64,000 bases of DNA from Methylomonas rhizoryzae. Its GTDB lineage: Bacteria > Pseudomonadota > Gammaproteobacteria > Methylococcales > Methylomonadaceae. Made by a program: the position numbers and the translations under genes. Positions 1 through 8,667 of this stretch are shown one piece after another. The notes under the pieces were generated by a model. The model saw nothing but the letters and a program-made list of their open reading frames with translations, was not told the DNA's origin and ran no database searches. Within the stretch, counting starts at the first letter, position 1. Each line of letters opens with the position of its first letter. The stretch spans positions 682,001 through 746,000 of the forward strand of contig NZ_CP043929.1 of assembly GCF_008632455.1 (NCBI RefSeq). Direction: 5' to 3'.

Positions 1-2
1 CT

Positions 3-989
3 TCATTACTGACTATAGGCTTTTCGTTCGGTGCGGCAGCGCTGTTATTGCTGGGAAATCTTTTGCAAAGACGCGAGCCGGTCAGTTTCCAGGCCAAGGC
101 GGCAGGATTTTTGCTGTTAGCGGATTTGACAGCTTTGCAGTGGTTGCATCTGCAATACCTGCTCGGTCGCCCGGATGCCGTGTTGTCTAAAGTTTATCTG
201 GGGCTGTTGTTCGGTGTTGCTCCCAGCTTTTACTTTTACAGCCGGCAATTGCTGGGTGGCGTGGCAGCCTACCGCCGGCGCGACGTTTTACATTGGCTGC
301 CGTTTACATTGACGCTGTTGTCATACCATTGGGCGTTTCTATCGGCTTTCGCGGTTGGCAGCGGCTATTTGCTTTGGCTGTGTAAGACGGTTTACGGCTT
401 ACGCGGCCAGCGGCGGCGCTTTCATCTGGAATTGCTGTCGTTGGCCGGCCTGTTGGCGATTGCCGTGGCGGTAATCGTATTAGGTTTGCTAGGTCCGCTA
501 CTGGACGACGGCCGTTTTATCAGCGTTTACAGTCTGTTGCTTGGCTTGGCGTTTTTCACCGTGGCACTGACCTTGTTGCGTTTCCCGAATCTTGCCGGCG
601 AGGTGTCGGAAGCGGTGCAGGCGGCCTATGCCGAGTCTACATTGAAGAATATCGATAAAGCGGCGGTGCTTGCGAAACTCGATAAGTTGATGAGCGAAGA
701 TAAACTGTACACGCTTGAGGGCATAAGTCTGGCCGCTGTGGCCGAGCCCTTGGCCATTAGTCCTCACCAGTTATCGGAATTGATCAACACCGAATTCGGC
801 CAGGGCTTTTCCCGTTATATTCGCGAACACCGCGTTGCTGCGGCCAAACAATTATTGCTAGCCGACCCGCAGGCTTCGGTGTTGTCGATTGGATTGACGG
901 TTGGCTTTGCCACCCAATCCAATTTTTATGCCGCCTTCAAAGACGTTACCGGCATCACGCCGGGCCAATACCGCAAAAAGCCCGACTGA
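3..989 (+). CDS. Membrane-anchored AraC-family transcriptional regulator (5' end outside window)
   Basis: The reading frame is open to the left edge, so the gene starts upstream; position 3 is only the first in-frame codon seen. The N-terminal two thirds are strongly hydrophobic, with about six predicted membrane segments up to roughly residue 195 of the visible part. The last 110 residues form an AraC/XylS double helix-turn-helix, with the typical second-helix signature (VGFATQSNFYAAFKDVTGITPGQYR). Membrane-bound AraC proteins usually sense a signal through the membrane part and bind DNA at nearby promoters. The gene ends about 200 bp before an SDR-DoxX operon on the same strand, and the gap holds two TGATCA-centred dyads that could be its operators. 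The ligand is unknown. The AraC call is firm; the target is inference. Confidence 0.85.
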   Translation, partial: SLLTIGFSFGAAALLLLGNLLQRREPVSFQAKAAGFLLLADLTALQWLHLQYLLGRPDAVLSKVYLGLLFGVAPSFYFYSRQLLGGVAAYRRRDVLHWLPFTLTLLSYHWAFLSAFAVGSGYLLWLCKTVYGLRGQRRRFHLELLSLAGLLAIAVAVIVLGLLGPLLDDGRFISVYSLLLGLAFFTVALTLLRFPNLAGEVSEAVQAAYAESTLKNIDKAAVLAKLDKLMSEDKLYTLEGISLAAVAEPLAISPHQLSELINTEFGQGFSRYIREHRVAAAKQLLLADPQASVLSIGLTVGFATQSNFYAAFKDVTGITPGQYRKKPD

Positions 990-1039
990 ATCGGCCGGCG
1001 CTAACCGATCAAGCCCCCTGTTTGCTGCGGCCGTTTACT

Positions 1040-1057
1040 CCGAAATGATCATTTTGG
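1040..1057. promoter_or_regulatory. TGATCA-centred dyad (possible operator, site 1)
   Basis: The sequence CCGAAATGATCATTTTGG is an imperfect 18-bp dyad around TGATCA, lying between the AraC-type regulator and the SDR operon. A second TGATCA-centred dyad lies 74 bp downstream, about seven helical turns. Paired sites with the same core suggest operators, but no protein has been assigned. Confidence 0.35.
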
Positions 1058-1066
1058 ATGTTTATA

Positions 1067-1086
1067 AGGCTTTGAAAATAAAGCCT
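1067..1086 (+). terminator. Short hairpin after the AraC-type gene
   Basis: AGGCTTT (1067-1073) pairs with AAAGCCT (1080-1086) across a 6-nt loop, 80 bp after the regulator stop codon. It lacks a clear downstream T run, so it is at best a weak terminator. It could also be part of the leader of the next gene. Confidence 0.3.
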
Positions 1087-1111
1087 GTTAAACAGTAGCG
1101 GCCATTTATTG

Positions 1112-1133
1112 TTCCTGAATGATCAATCAGGAA
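1112..1133. promoter_or_regulatory. 22-bp near-perfect dyad (possible operator, site 2)
   Basis: TTCCTGA-A-TGATCA-A-TCAGGAA is a dyad with only one mismatched pair. It sits 59 bp before the ATG of the SDR-DoxX gene, where a repressor or activator would be expected to bind. It shares its TGATCA centre with the dyad at 1040-1057. The upstream AraC-type regulator is the obvious candidate, but this is inference. Confidence 0.45.
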
Positions 1134-1191
1134 GATTGCTCGCGTCGCGTGGCTTATCTTGCTCCTGCCTTTCGATTTTAAGGAGCAAAGC

Positions 1192-2481
1192 ATGGACATT
1201 TTACTGACCGGCGCTAGCGGTTTTGTCGGCCGTGCGGTATTGGCCGAACTGCTCGGCCGGGGACATCGGGTAACGGCCTGCTGCCGGAATCCTGAACAAC
1301 TCACTATCCGACATGAACGCCTCGCCACATTTGCTGTCGATTTCAACGAAGCCGATACCGTAGCGGCGTGGTGGCCCCGTCTACAGGGCATAGATGCCGT
1401 CGTTAACTGCGTCGGTATTATCGCGGAAACCCGCAATCAACGCTTCGAAGCCCTGCATAACCAGGCGGCATCGGCGTTGTTTACTGCGGCGGATCGGGCC
1501 GGCGTCGGCAAAGCGGTGCAGATTTCGGCCCTTGGAGCGGACGGCACAGCAGAGTCGCCCTACCATGTAAGCAAGAGGACCGCCGACGATGCCTTGCGGC
1601 AATTGCCGTTGGATTGGTTCGTGCTGCAACCGTCGCTGGTTTACGGTGATGGCGGTCAAAGCGCAGCGCTGTTTTATGCGCTGGCCTCCCTACCAATACA
1701 CTGTCTACCCGATGGCGGACGGCAATTCATACAACCCGTTTATATTGATGATGTCGCCGAAGCGGTTGGCCGTTGCTTGGACGCAGACACGACGGGCCGC
1801 AAAACGTTGGCCTTGGTCGGCCCCGAAGCTATCACCTATGCCGATTGGTTGGCAGGCTTGCGTCGGCGGCTGGGTAAAACGGGAGCTACGGCGGTATCCA
1901 TACCGCTACGTTACGCAAAGCTTGCCGCAAGTCTCGGGCGCTGGATAGGTGAGCCCATTCTGAGTCCGGACAGTATTGCGATGCTGGCTAGAGGTAATAG
2001 TGCGGATGTTTCCGTATTGACCGATTTTCTTGGTCGCCCGCCCGTCAACGTTACTAGCCGATTGTTCGAACGGCCTGCCAGCCAAGCCGAACGCTGGCAG
2101 GCCGGCTTGTATTTTTTACGGCCGGCGGCCCGATGGGTGATCGCATTGGTTTGGCTGTGGAGCGGCGTCACATCGCTATTTTTCTATCCGCACGACCTCA
2201 GTTACCGTATGCTGGCCGATACCGGTATAGAAGGTTGGATAGCTGCCTTGACCTTGTATGCTCTGGCGCTGATGGACATCGTTTTCGGCGTCGCGACGTT
2301 GTGCCGTTACCGCATTCAATCGTTGTTGCTTTGGCAGTGTTACATCGTCTTCGCCTACAGTATCGTCGTGGCCTGCCGTTTGCCCGAGTTCATATTTCAT
2401 CCATTCGGGCCCTTATTGAAAAACCTGCCGTTCTTAGTCTTGTTGCTGGTTTACCGCGTATTGGAAGGAGAAAGACCATGA
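1192..2481 (+). CDS. SDR-family NAD(P)-binding protein with C-terminal DoxX-like membrane domain
   Basis: The first ~290 residues are an extended/atypical short-chain dehydrogenase fold: the Rossmann motif GASGFVG lies near residue 7 and a YHVSK (YxxxK) active-site motif near residue 123. The last ~120 residues are hydrophobic with four membrane segments and match the DoxX-like domain often fused to such SDRs. The ATG at 1192 is preferred over an upstream in-frame start because it has an AAGGAG ribosome-binding site 8 bp ahead and leads straight into the Rossmann strand. The stop overlaps the next start (ATGA). With the following DUF2269 and DUF4166 genes it forms a small operon of a type seen in other proteobacteria. 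The substrate is unknown. Confidence 0.85.
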   Translation: MDILLTGASGFVGRAVLAELLGRGHRVTACCRNPEQLTIRHERLATFAVDFNEADTVAAWWPRLQGIDAVVNCVGIIAETRNQRFEALHNQAASALFTAADRAGVGKAVQISALGADGTAESPYHVSKRTADDALRQLPLDWFVLQPSLVYGDGGQSAALFYALASLPIHCLPDGGRQFIQPVYIDDVAEAVGRCLDADTTGRKTLALVGPEAITYADWLAGLRRRLGKTGATAVSIPLRYAKLAASLGRWIGEPILSPDSIAMLARGNSADVSVLTDFLGRPPVNVTSRLFERPASQAERWQAGLYFLRPAARWVIALVWLWSGVTSLFFYPHDLSYRMLADTGIEGWIAALTLYALALMDIVFGVATLCRYRIQSLLLWQCYIVFAYSIVVACRLPEFIFHPFGPLLKNLPFLVLLLVYRVLEGERP

Positions 2482-2951
2482 TGTATTTAAGCTTGAAGTT
2501 GACTCACATCCTCAGCGCCGTCGTTTTATTCGGGCTAGGTTGCGGTACAGTGTTTTATAAGGTTATGGCCGATAAAACCGGGGAGCATGCCGCGATTGCC
2601 GCGACTAGCCGCCATGTAGTATTGGCAGATTGGTGGTTCACGACGCCAACCGTATTGATACAACCTGCTACCGGTGTGTTGCTAGCGGGGCAATTGCCGG
2701 CTTCGTTAGACGACGGCTGGCTGTGGTGGACTTTGCTGCTGTATTTAATCACCGGTTTGTGCTGGCTGCCGGTAGTCGTGTTGCAAATCCGCATGCGCGA
2801 CATTGCCGTGCAAAGTCTTGCGGAAGGCAAACCGTTACCCTATCTGTACCATTATTATTCGAAACTCTGGTTGTGGCTGGGGGTACCTGCTTTCTTCGGC
2901 ATGATCAGCATCACCACGTTGATGGTGTTTCATAACTCACTTTGGAGCTAA
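2478..2951 (+). CDS. DUF2269-family integral membrane protein
   Basis: A 157-residue protein with four predicted membrane segments, matching the DUF2269 family of small inner-membrane proteins of unknown function. The start chosen is the first ATG of ATGATG; it overlaps the stop of the SDR-DoxX gene by 4 bp, which implies translational coupling. A GGAGAAAG ribosome-binding region precedes it. It is followed 4 bp later by a DUF4166 gene. No enzymatic motif is visible. The three-gene association suggests a shared membrane-located redox or lipid-related role, but that is inference. Confidence 0.75.
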   Translation: MMYLSLKLTHILSAVVLFGLGCGTVFYKVMADKTGEHAAIAATSRHVVLADWWFTTPTVLIQPATGVLLAGQLPASLDDGWLWWTLLLYLITGLCWLPVVVLQIRMRDIAVQSLAEGKPLPYLYHYYSKLWLWLGVPAFFGMISITTLMVFHNSLWS

Positions 2952-2955
2952 GCCC

Positions 2956-3543
2956 ATGACAAAAGCATTGATGCAGAAAGTTTTAGGTGAAGATTGGTAC
3001 CTGCTCCCGGACAGCATACGTCGGCACTACGACATCAGCGACGGCGGCAAAAGCCGGCTGCACGGCGAGATGGAAATAACTTATCCTGGTTATTTGTTTC
3101 CATGGGTCTGGACGATACACCTGTTCGGAGGCTTGGTGCTGTGGCCGGGCAAGGCGGTAGCGGCGGAAGTCGACAAACGCGCCGACGGCGGCGTTTTGCA
3201 GTGGCGGCGCACGCTGAGTTATGCCGACGGCAAGAGCGATTGTTTTTATTCGAGTATGCGTTTTGCTGCGGACAACGAGCTGATCGAAGACATCGGTTTT
3301 GGATTCGGTTTGCGGATGCGAGTCGAAGTCGACGAAGGCGAATTGCTTTACCGTAGCCTGGAGCACTTTTGGCAGTGGCGAAATTTCAAGCTGAAGATAC
3401 CGGACTGGCTGCTATTGGGAAGTGCCGAAATCAGGGAGCATGCGCTCGGTGATGGGTTTCGACTGGATTTTAAGCTGACTCATCCATTATGGGGTATCAC
3501 TTATCGTTACGCGGGTGGCTTTCTGTATTCTCCCGCTCAATAA
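2956..3543 (+). CDS. DUF4166-domain protein
   Basis: A 195-residue protein matching DUF4166, a domain often encoded next to, or fused with, SDR/saccharopine-dehydrogenase-like proteins and DoxX-like proteins. It starts 4 bp after the DUF2269 gene and closes the operon. The sequence carries the typical GxGFGLRMRVEV and RSLEHFWQW stretches and no signal peptide. It is rich in aromatic residues and probably forms a beta-sandwich. The function is unknown. After it, 3544-3789 holds no gene, only a 17-bp palindrome at 3703-3719. Confidence 0.75.
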   Translation: MTKALMQKVLGEDWYLLPDSIRRHYDISDGGKSRLHGEMEITYPGYLFPWVWTIHLFGGLVLWPGKAVAAEVDKRADGGVLQWRRTLSYADGKSDCFYSSMRFAADNELIEDIGFGFGLRMRVEVDEGELLYRSLEHFWQWRNFKLKIPDWLLLGSAEIREHALGDGFRLDFKLTHPLWGITYRYAGGFLYSPAQ

Positions 3544-3702
3544 CCACTAAGGCGTTTAAAAAATGGCTTACCGCAATGAATTGTTGCAATCCAACCCATC
3601 GCTATTTAGTACCGACGGATCAGGCCTTAATGCTCATTCCGTTATTTTTTCAAATGTGCCTCACTGTTGCTATCGTGATATTTTCCTGACTGAGGGCTCG
3701 AA

Positions 3703-3719
3703 GACCTCAAATTGAGGTC
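3703..3719. promoter_or_regulatory. 17-bp perfect palindrome upstream of the CrtI-like gene
   Basis: GACCTCAA-A-TTGAGGTC is a perfect inverted repeat with 8-bp arms and a single central base. It lies 71 bp before the preferred ATG of the flavoprotein gene. The size and placement fit the operator of a dimeric regulator. It could also be a short hairpin in the leader. Confidence 0.4.
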
Positions 3720-3789
3720 GTCAGCCGAATCTGTTACTTTGCCCGGCTTGACGGCTTACCTTAAGACAACGGACAAAACTCCCGGCGGC

Positions 3790-5337
3790 ATGCGCGGCAT
3801 CCATACAGAATCCAAACAAGAACGTTACGACGTGGTGGTGATAGGCGCCGGGATCGGCGGTTTGAGCTGCGCGGCGTTGTTGGCCAAAGCGGGTAAGTCG
3901 GTGTTGGTGGTCGAGCGCCACGACAGGCCCGGCGGCTATGCGCACGGTTTCAAGCGGCGTGGCTTCCACTTCGATGCCGGCGTGCATTTGGTCAGTGGCT
4001 GCAGCGCCAGGGGGTATGCCAACGGCAGTACGATTTACCGGATTTGCCGGGCGGTCGGGATAGACGCCGACGGCTTGTTCATCGACGTGCCGCGTTATGG
4101 CCGGGTGGTTTATCCGGACGGACAGTTCTGGTTGTATAGTGGCGAAGCCGAGTATGTCGACGCTCTGTGTTCCCGGTTCGGGTCGGAGCACGCCGGTTTG
4201 CTGGCGCTGTTGCGCTTGTGCCGCAAGATTGCGGAGCAGTCGGTAATGGCCGACGAGTGGCTGGCGCAAGGCCGAGAGAGTAGCGGGTCGCCGGCGCAAG
4301 CCTTAGCCGATTTGTTTCGCTACAGGCGCGCAAGCTTGGCACAGGTATTGGACGAATATCTCGTCGACGCCCGTTTAAAAAGCGCGTGCGCGGCGCTCTG
4401 GCCTTATTTGGGGCTGTCGCCGTCGCGACTGTCGTTTTTGTACTGGGCGGTCATGATGGCCGGCTATGTGTACGAGGGTGGCTATTATTGCCGGGGCAGC
4501 TTTCAGCAGTTCGCGAATGCGCTGGCGGGTGCCATTGCAACGCACGGCGGCGAAGTGATGCTGAATGCCGGCGTCAGGCGCATATGCTGCGAAAGCGGCC
4601 GCGCCGACGCCGTCGTATTGGAAAACGGGCAAGTGATCGGCGCGGATGCGGTGGTTTCGAACGCCGATGCGCTGCTGACCGCAGAGATGTTGTCCGCCGG
4701 TGGCAACGACTTGGCGGCATGGCGGGACAGGGTCGCGGCCATGCAAGTGTCGCTGTCGATTTTTGCCTGTTACCTGGCCACCGACAGGGTGCCGCCGGCG
4801 TCGCAGCTCAGCCACGAAGCATTTTTTTTCCCGAGTTACGATCACGAGCTGAATTACCACCGCAGCTTGGCCGGAGAAATGACCTGGTTTTCGGCGACTA
4901 TGCCGGGCGTCAGCGACCGGTCTGTCGCCCCGGCGGGCGGTCAGGTAATGATGCTGACCAGTTTATGTCCGTTCCAGGTCGGGCGCTCGTGGCGGGAGGC
5001 GAAACCGGCGTTCCAGCAGCGCTTGCTGGAATTGGCGGAACGCGAATTTCCCGGCTTGGGTGGCCGCATTTTGCTGGTGGAATCGGGGTCGCCGCGCACC
5101 ATGGAACGTTACACCTTGAACCGGCACGGCGCCGCCTACGGTTTCGCCGCAACGCCGGAGCAAATAGGGCCCAACCGGCCGGACGTGCGCGGCGCAGTGC
5201 CGGGCTTATATCACGTAGGCCATTGGACCCGGCCGGGCGGCGGCGTGGCCGGCGTCAGCGTTTCCGCAGTATTGGCCGCGCAAGCGGTATTAGAGCGGCC
5301 TAAGCTGCAGGATTTTTGGCAAGCCTTGCAGGCTTAG
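3790..5337 (+). CDS. CrtI/phytoene-desaturase-like FAD-dependent oxidoreductase
   Basis: The protein begins with a dinucleotide-binding motif (VVVIGAGIGGLSCA) and continues with ERHDRPGG and FDAGVHL. It ends with the CrtI-family C-terminal FAD motif (PGLYHVGHWTRPGGGVAGVSVS), giving the full ~515-residue length of the phytoene desaturase/carotenoid isomerase superfamily. It probably oxidises or isomerises a polyene or other hydrophobic substrate. No phytoene synthase or other carotenoid gene is adjacent, so the pathway is not settled. The ATG at 3790 is chosen over an in-frame TTG at 3712 because it lies just ahead of the Rossmann fold. A plain FAD-dependent oxidoreductase is the safe alternative. 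Confidence 0.75.
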   Translation: MRGIHTESKQERYDVVVIGAGIGGLSCAALLAKAGKSVLVVERHDRPGGYAHGFKRRGFHFDAGVHLVSGCSARGYANGSTIYRICRAVGIDADGLFIDVPRYGRVVYPDGQFWLYSGEAEYVDALCSRFGSEHAGLLALLRLCRKIAEQSVMADEWLAQGRESSGSPAQALADLFRYRRASLAQVLDEYLVDARLKSACAALWPYLGLSPSRLSFLYWAVMMAGYVYEGGYYCRGSFQQFANALAGAIATHGGEVMLNAGVRRICCESGRADAVVLENGQVIGADAVVSNADALLTAEMLSAGGNDLAAWRDRVAAMQVSLSIFACYLATDRVPPASQLSHEAFFFPSYDHELNYHRSLAGEMTWFSATMPGVSDRSVAPAGGQVMMLTSLCPFQVGRSWREAKPAFQQRLLELAEREFPGLGGRILLVESGSPRTMERYTLNRHGAAYGFAATPEQIGPNRPDVRGAVPGLYHVGHWTRPGGGVAGVSVSAVLAAQAVLERPKLQDFWQALQA

Positions 5338-5387
5338 TCACATGTCCGCCCCCGGTTTATGTTCCTTACAACGCAGTTGACCGGCCG

Positions 5388-7379
5388 ATGGCGATTACCC
5401 TGAATTTTCCTAGCACAAGGACGGCCGGCAGCGTAGCGATAGAACCGGTTCCGGACCGGCGGGCGTTGGCCTTGCTGTTGCTGTCGGTGTGCTTGATTAC
5501 CGTGCCGCACGCCTGGCACATTCCGCTACCCTTGTTTGGGTTTTTCGGCGTGCTGGCGGCATGGCGGGCAGTGACCTTGTATCGGCAGTACGGTTTGCCG
5601 AATCGCACGCAGCTGACCTTGCTGACGTTGCTGGCCATTGCGCTGTTGGTCAGTCAGCAGCGCAGTTTTTTCGGGCGCGACGCCGGTACCGCCGTGTTTG
5701 TCGTGGCTTTAGGCTTGAAGTTGCTGGAAACGCGCAGTCGGCGCGACGCTTATCTGGTCGTCAATCTGGCTTTCATCGTGGCCGCTTCGCAGTTTTTATA
5801 TCAGCAAAGCTTGTGGATGGCCGGGTATGTGTTAACGGTATCCGGCCTGTTGGTGGTGACTTTGCTCAGCTTGCATTCGGCTACGCTGCCGATAGGGCGG
5901 ATGCTGAAAACGGGATTTGCTATCGGCTTGCACGCGCTACCCCTGGCGTTGCTGATGTTCGTGTTTTTTCCCAGGGTCGAAGCGCCGCGTTGGATGTGGT
6001 TGCAGGATCAGCACAAAGCCGTGTCCGGTCTGACGGACAGATTGGAGCCGGGCTCGATCAGCGAGCTGAGCCTGTCCGACGCTTTGGTGTTCAGAGTGCG
6101 CTTCGATGGGCCGATTCCGCCGCCCGCCCGACGCTATTGGCGCGGACCGGTATATGTCGAAACCGACGGCAACGGCTGGCGCGCGGTAAAGCAGGCGGAT
6201 CAACGTGCCGATCCGCCGGAGATAGTCGGCGATCGGTACGCATATACCTTGTTGTTGGAGCCGCAAGCGCAGAATTTGGTGTACGGTTTGGAAATGGCTG
6301 AGTCTTTCGGTCCCGAGCTGAGGCGCAATCGTTATTACCAATTGCAGGTCAAGGAAAAACCGCTGGAGCGCGCCGAATACCGCATCGTGTCCGGGGCGGA
6401 ATACAGGATTTTGCCGCTCAGCGACCAAGAGCGCCGGCAAGCCTTGCAATTACCGCAGCCGGTTTCCGGGCGCCTGCGCGATTTCGTCGCCGGTATGCAG
6501 CAAGAGGCCGCCGGTCCGCAAGACTTGATCGATGGGCTGCTGCGCTATTTTCGCACCGAAAATTTTTATTACACGCTGACGCCGCCGTTGATGCCGGATC
6601 AGCCTGTCGAGACCTTTCTGTTCGAAACCCGGCGAGGATTTTGCAGCCATTACGCGACCGCCTTGGTGTATTTGCTGAGAATTGCCGGCGTTCCGGCTAG
6701 GGTGGTCGGCGGTTATCAAGGCGGCGAAATCAATCCGGTCGGCAATTTTCTGGAAGTCAGGCAGGCGGATGCGCATGCATGGGCGGAGGCGTGGCTGCCG
6801 GATAAAGGTTGGGTCCGCGTGGATCCTACCGCGGCAGTGGCGCCGGAGCGCATAGAGCGAGGGGTGAACGTAGATTTGCAAATCGCCAGCGGCGAAGTCA
6901 GCTTTACGTCCGTCAGCATAGGATCGGCCGGAGATTGGCTGAAACGCAGCCGGCAATTATGGCAAAGCATCGATTACAACTGGCAACGCTGGGTGGTCAA
7001 TTACAACAGCGAAAATCAAGCGCAATTTTTTCGCGATTGGGACATCGATAGCACGTTCAAGCTGGCGCAGTGGTTGTTTGCGAGTCTGTTACTCGTCGGA
7101 TTGCCGTTAACCGCTTGGTTATTGAAAACGCGCGTCGCGGCGGATCGAAGCGTGGAATGCTATCGGCAGTTTTGCAGGAAAATGGCCAAGGCCGGCGTAG
7201 AAATCGGTTACAGCGAAGGCGCGCTAGCCTTCGCCGAGCGCGCCGCAGCCGCAAAACCGGAATTGGCGGAGCAAATCGAGCGGATTACCGCTTTGTACAT
7301 TCGTATTCGCTATCAAGCGCAAAGCGATGCGGCCGATTTACGGACATTGAAAAATAGGGTGCGCGGGCTGCGTATCTAG
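5388..7379 (+). CDS. tgpA: TgpA-type transglutaminase-like membrane protein (DUF3488 + transglutaminase core)
   Basis: About six membrane segments in the first ~190 residues (DUF3488) precede a periplasmic transglutaminase-like domain. The Cys-His-Asp triad is visible: Cys419 in RRGFCSHYA, His463 in DAHAWAEAW and Asp479 in VRVDPTAA. A further membrane segment near residue 565 leads to a short cytoplasmic tail. This is the architecture of the periplasmic transglutaminase TgpA of Pseudomonas. The ATG at 5388 is preferred; a longer frame exists but would overlap the upstream gene. The usual partners (a MoxR-type ATPase and a DUF58 protein) are not next to it here. The substrate is unknown; a role in envelope protein crosslinking or cleavage is inferred from the family. 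Confidence 0.82.
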   Translation: MAITLNFPSTRTAGSVAIEPVPDRRALALLLLSVCLITVPHAWHIPLPLFGFFGVLAAWRAVTLYRQYGLPNRTQLTLLTLLAIALLVSQQRSFFGRDAGTAVFVVALGLKLLETRSRRDAYLVVNLAFIVAASQFLYQQSLWMAGYVLTVSGLLVVTLLSLHSATLPIGRMLKTGFAIGLHALPLALLMFVFFPRVEAPRWMWLQDQHKAVSGLTDRLEPGSISELSLSDALVFRVRFDGPIPPPARRYWRGPVYVETDGNGWRAVKQADQRADPPEIVGDRYAYTLLLEPQAQNLVYGLEMAESFGPELRRNRYYQLQVKEKPLERAEYRIVSGAEYRILPLSDQERRQALQLPQPVSGRLRDFVAGMQQEAAGPQDLIDGLLRYFRTENFYYTLTPPLMPDQPVETFLFETRRGFCSHYATALVYLLRIAGVPARVVGGYQGGEINPVGNFLEVRQADAHAWAEAWLPDKGWVRVDPTAAVAPERIERGVNVDLQIASGEVSFTSVSIGSAGDWLKRSRQLWQSIDYNWQRWVVNYNSENQAQFFRDWDIDSTFKLAQWLFASLLLVGLPLTAWLLKTRVAADRSVECYRQFCRKMAKAGVEIGYSEGALAFAERAAAAKPELAEQIERITALYIRIRYQAQSDAADLRTLKNRVRGLRI

Positions 7380-7383
7380 CTCA

Positions 7384-7641
7384 TCAATGCAAGTCCGGCA
7401 CTTCCGAATTCAGCGTTCTAGCCGGTTGCTGCTGTTTGGCTTTTTCTTGTTGCAATTCTTTGTTCCCTTCGCCGAACATGGTGGCGGCAACCATGAACAG
7501 CACTGCGCTGATGACCAGTACCGGCGCCCGTCCCGGAGAATCCATCCAAAAAAAGATCCATTTAGGTTTGATCATCCCTACGATCAAAATAACCGCCATC
7601 AAGATGAAGATGTTGAACGAATAGTAAATTAGCGTGTTCAT
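7384..7641 (-). CDS. Small two-helix membrane protein
   Basis: An 85-residue protein with two hydrophobic segments (roughly residues 5-22 and 38-56) and a charged, glutamine-rich tail (about residues 57-85). It starts at an ATG preceded by AAGGG. It is encoded opposite to and between the transglutaminase gene and the stomatin-like gene, ending 4 bp from the former. No family was recognised. The absence of an overlapping competitor and the clean membrane pattern support a real gene. Confidence 0.55.
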   Translation of the reverse strand: MNTLIYYSFNIFILMAVILIVGMIKPKWIFFWMDSPGRAPVLVISAVLFMVAATMFGEGNKELQQEKAKQQQPARTLNSEVPDLH

Positions 7642-7744
7642 GCTTAGGCCCTTAAACCGGCAGGTTGTCGAAGTATGCATTATTATTAGTTGGTTAGCAG
7701 TTTGCAATATCTACTATTTCGAATCGAAAAATCCGGGAGGCCTT

Positions 7745-8665
7745 ATGGGCGGGTTCAGTTTGTTTGTCACCGTATTGTTTGCGTTTGCCATTTTAATGGT
7801 GTTCATGAGCGTGAAATCGGTACCTCAGGGCATGGAATACACGGTCGAACGTTTCGGTAAATACATCAATACCCTGACGCCGGGGTTGAATATCATCGTA
7901 CCTATCATCGATCGTATCGGTCGGCGCTTGAATATGATGGAACAAGTGCTGGATGTGCCGTCTCAGGAGGTGATTACCAAGGATAATGCGATGGTCAGGG
8001 TAGACGGCGTGGTGTTTTACCAAATCATGGATGCCGCCAAGGCGGCTTATGAGGTCAACTACTTGGATGTAGCCATCATCAATCTGGTCATGACCAATAT
8101 CCGCACCGTGATGGGTTCCATGGATTTGGACGAGCTGTTATCGCGGCGCGACGAAATCAATGCCCGGTTGTTGGCGGTGGTGGACGACGCGACTACGCCT
8201 TGGGGCATCAAAGTGACCCGTATAGAAATCAAAGATATCGCGCCGCCCAAGGACTTGGTCGACTCTATGGCAAGACAAATGAAAGCCGAGCGGGAAAAAC
8301 GCGCACAGATTTTGGAGGCGGAAGGCTTGCGGCAGGCGGAAATTTTGAAAGCGGAAGGCTTGAAGCAAAGCGCAATCTTGGAAGCGGAAGGCCGTAAAGA
8401 GGCCGCTTTTCGCGAAGCGGAGGCGCGCGAACGGATGGCGGAAGCCGAGGCTAAGGCCACGATGATGGTGTCGGAAGCGATAGCCAAGGGCGACGTGCAA
8501 GCGATCAATTTTTTTGTGGCACAAAAATATATCGAATCGTTGAAAGCGGTTGCGGCGGCGGACAATAGCAAACTTATTTTGATGCCGTTGGAAGCCTCCA
8601 GCGTGATCGGCGCGTTGGGCGGTATCGGCGAATTGGCCAAAGAAGCCTTGAATAAAAAGGGCTAG
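7745..8665 (+). CDS. qmcA: SPFH/stomatin-like membrane protein (QmcA family)
   Basis: A 307-residue SPFH protein: an N-terminal membrane anchor, then the band-7 domain with motifs such as SVPQGMEYTVERFGKY and MELDELLSRRDEIN-like sequence. A long Ala/Glu-rich helix with EAEGLKQ repeats follows, and the C terminus is LMPLE..SVIGALGGI. The ATG at 7745 is chosen because GGGAGG lies about 5 bp upstream; an earlier in-frame start would run into the divergent small membrane gene. Such proteins form membrane rings and protect or regulate FtsH-type proteases. It is followed 2 bp later by an NfeD partner, the standard pairing. Confidence 0.88.
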   Translation: MGGFSLFVTVLFAFAILMVFMSVKSVPQGMEYTVERFGKYINTLTPGLNIIVPIIDRIGRRLNMMEQVLDVPSQEVITKDNAMVRVDGVVFYQIMDAAKAAYEVNYLDVAIINLVMTNIRTVMGSMDLDELLSRRDEINARLLAVVDDATTPWGIKVTRIEIKDIAPPKDLVDSMARQMKAEREKRAQILEAEGLRQAEILKAEGLKQSAILEAEGRKEAAFREAEARERMAEAEAKATMMVSEAIAKGDVQAINFFVAQKYIESLKAVAAADNSKLILMPLEASSVIGALGGIGELAKEALNKKG

Positions 8666-8667
8666 AC

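Noticed and set aside
4386..5303. Plus-strand 305-codon frame inside the CrtI-like gene
   Set aside because: Arg/Gly-rich shadow in a GC-rich gene; the CrtI frame has all family motifs.
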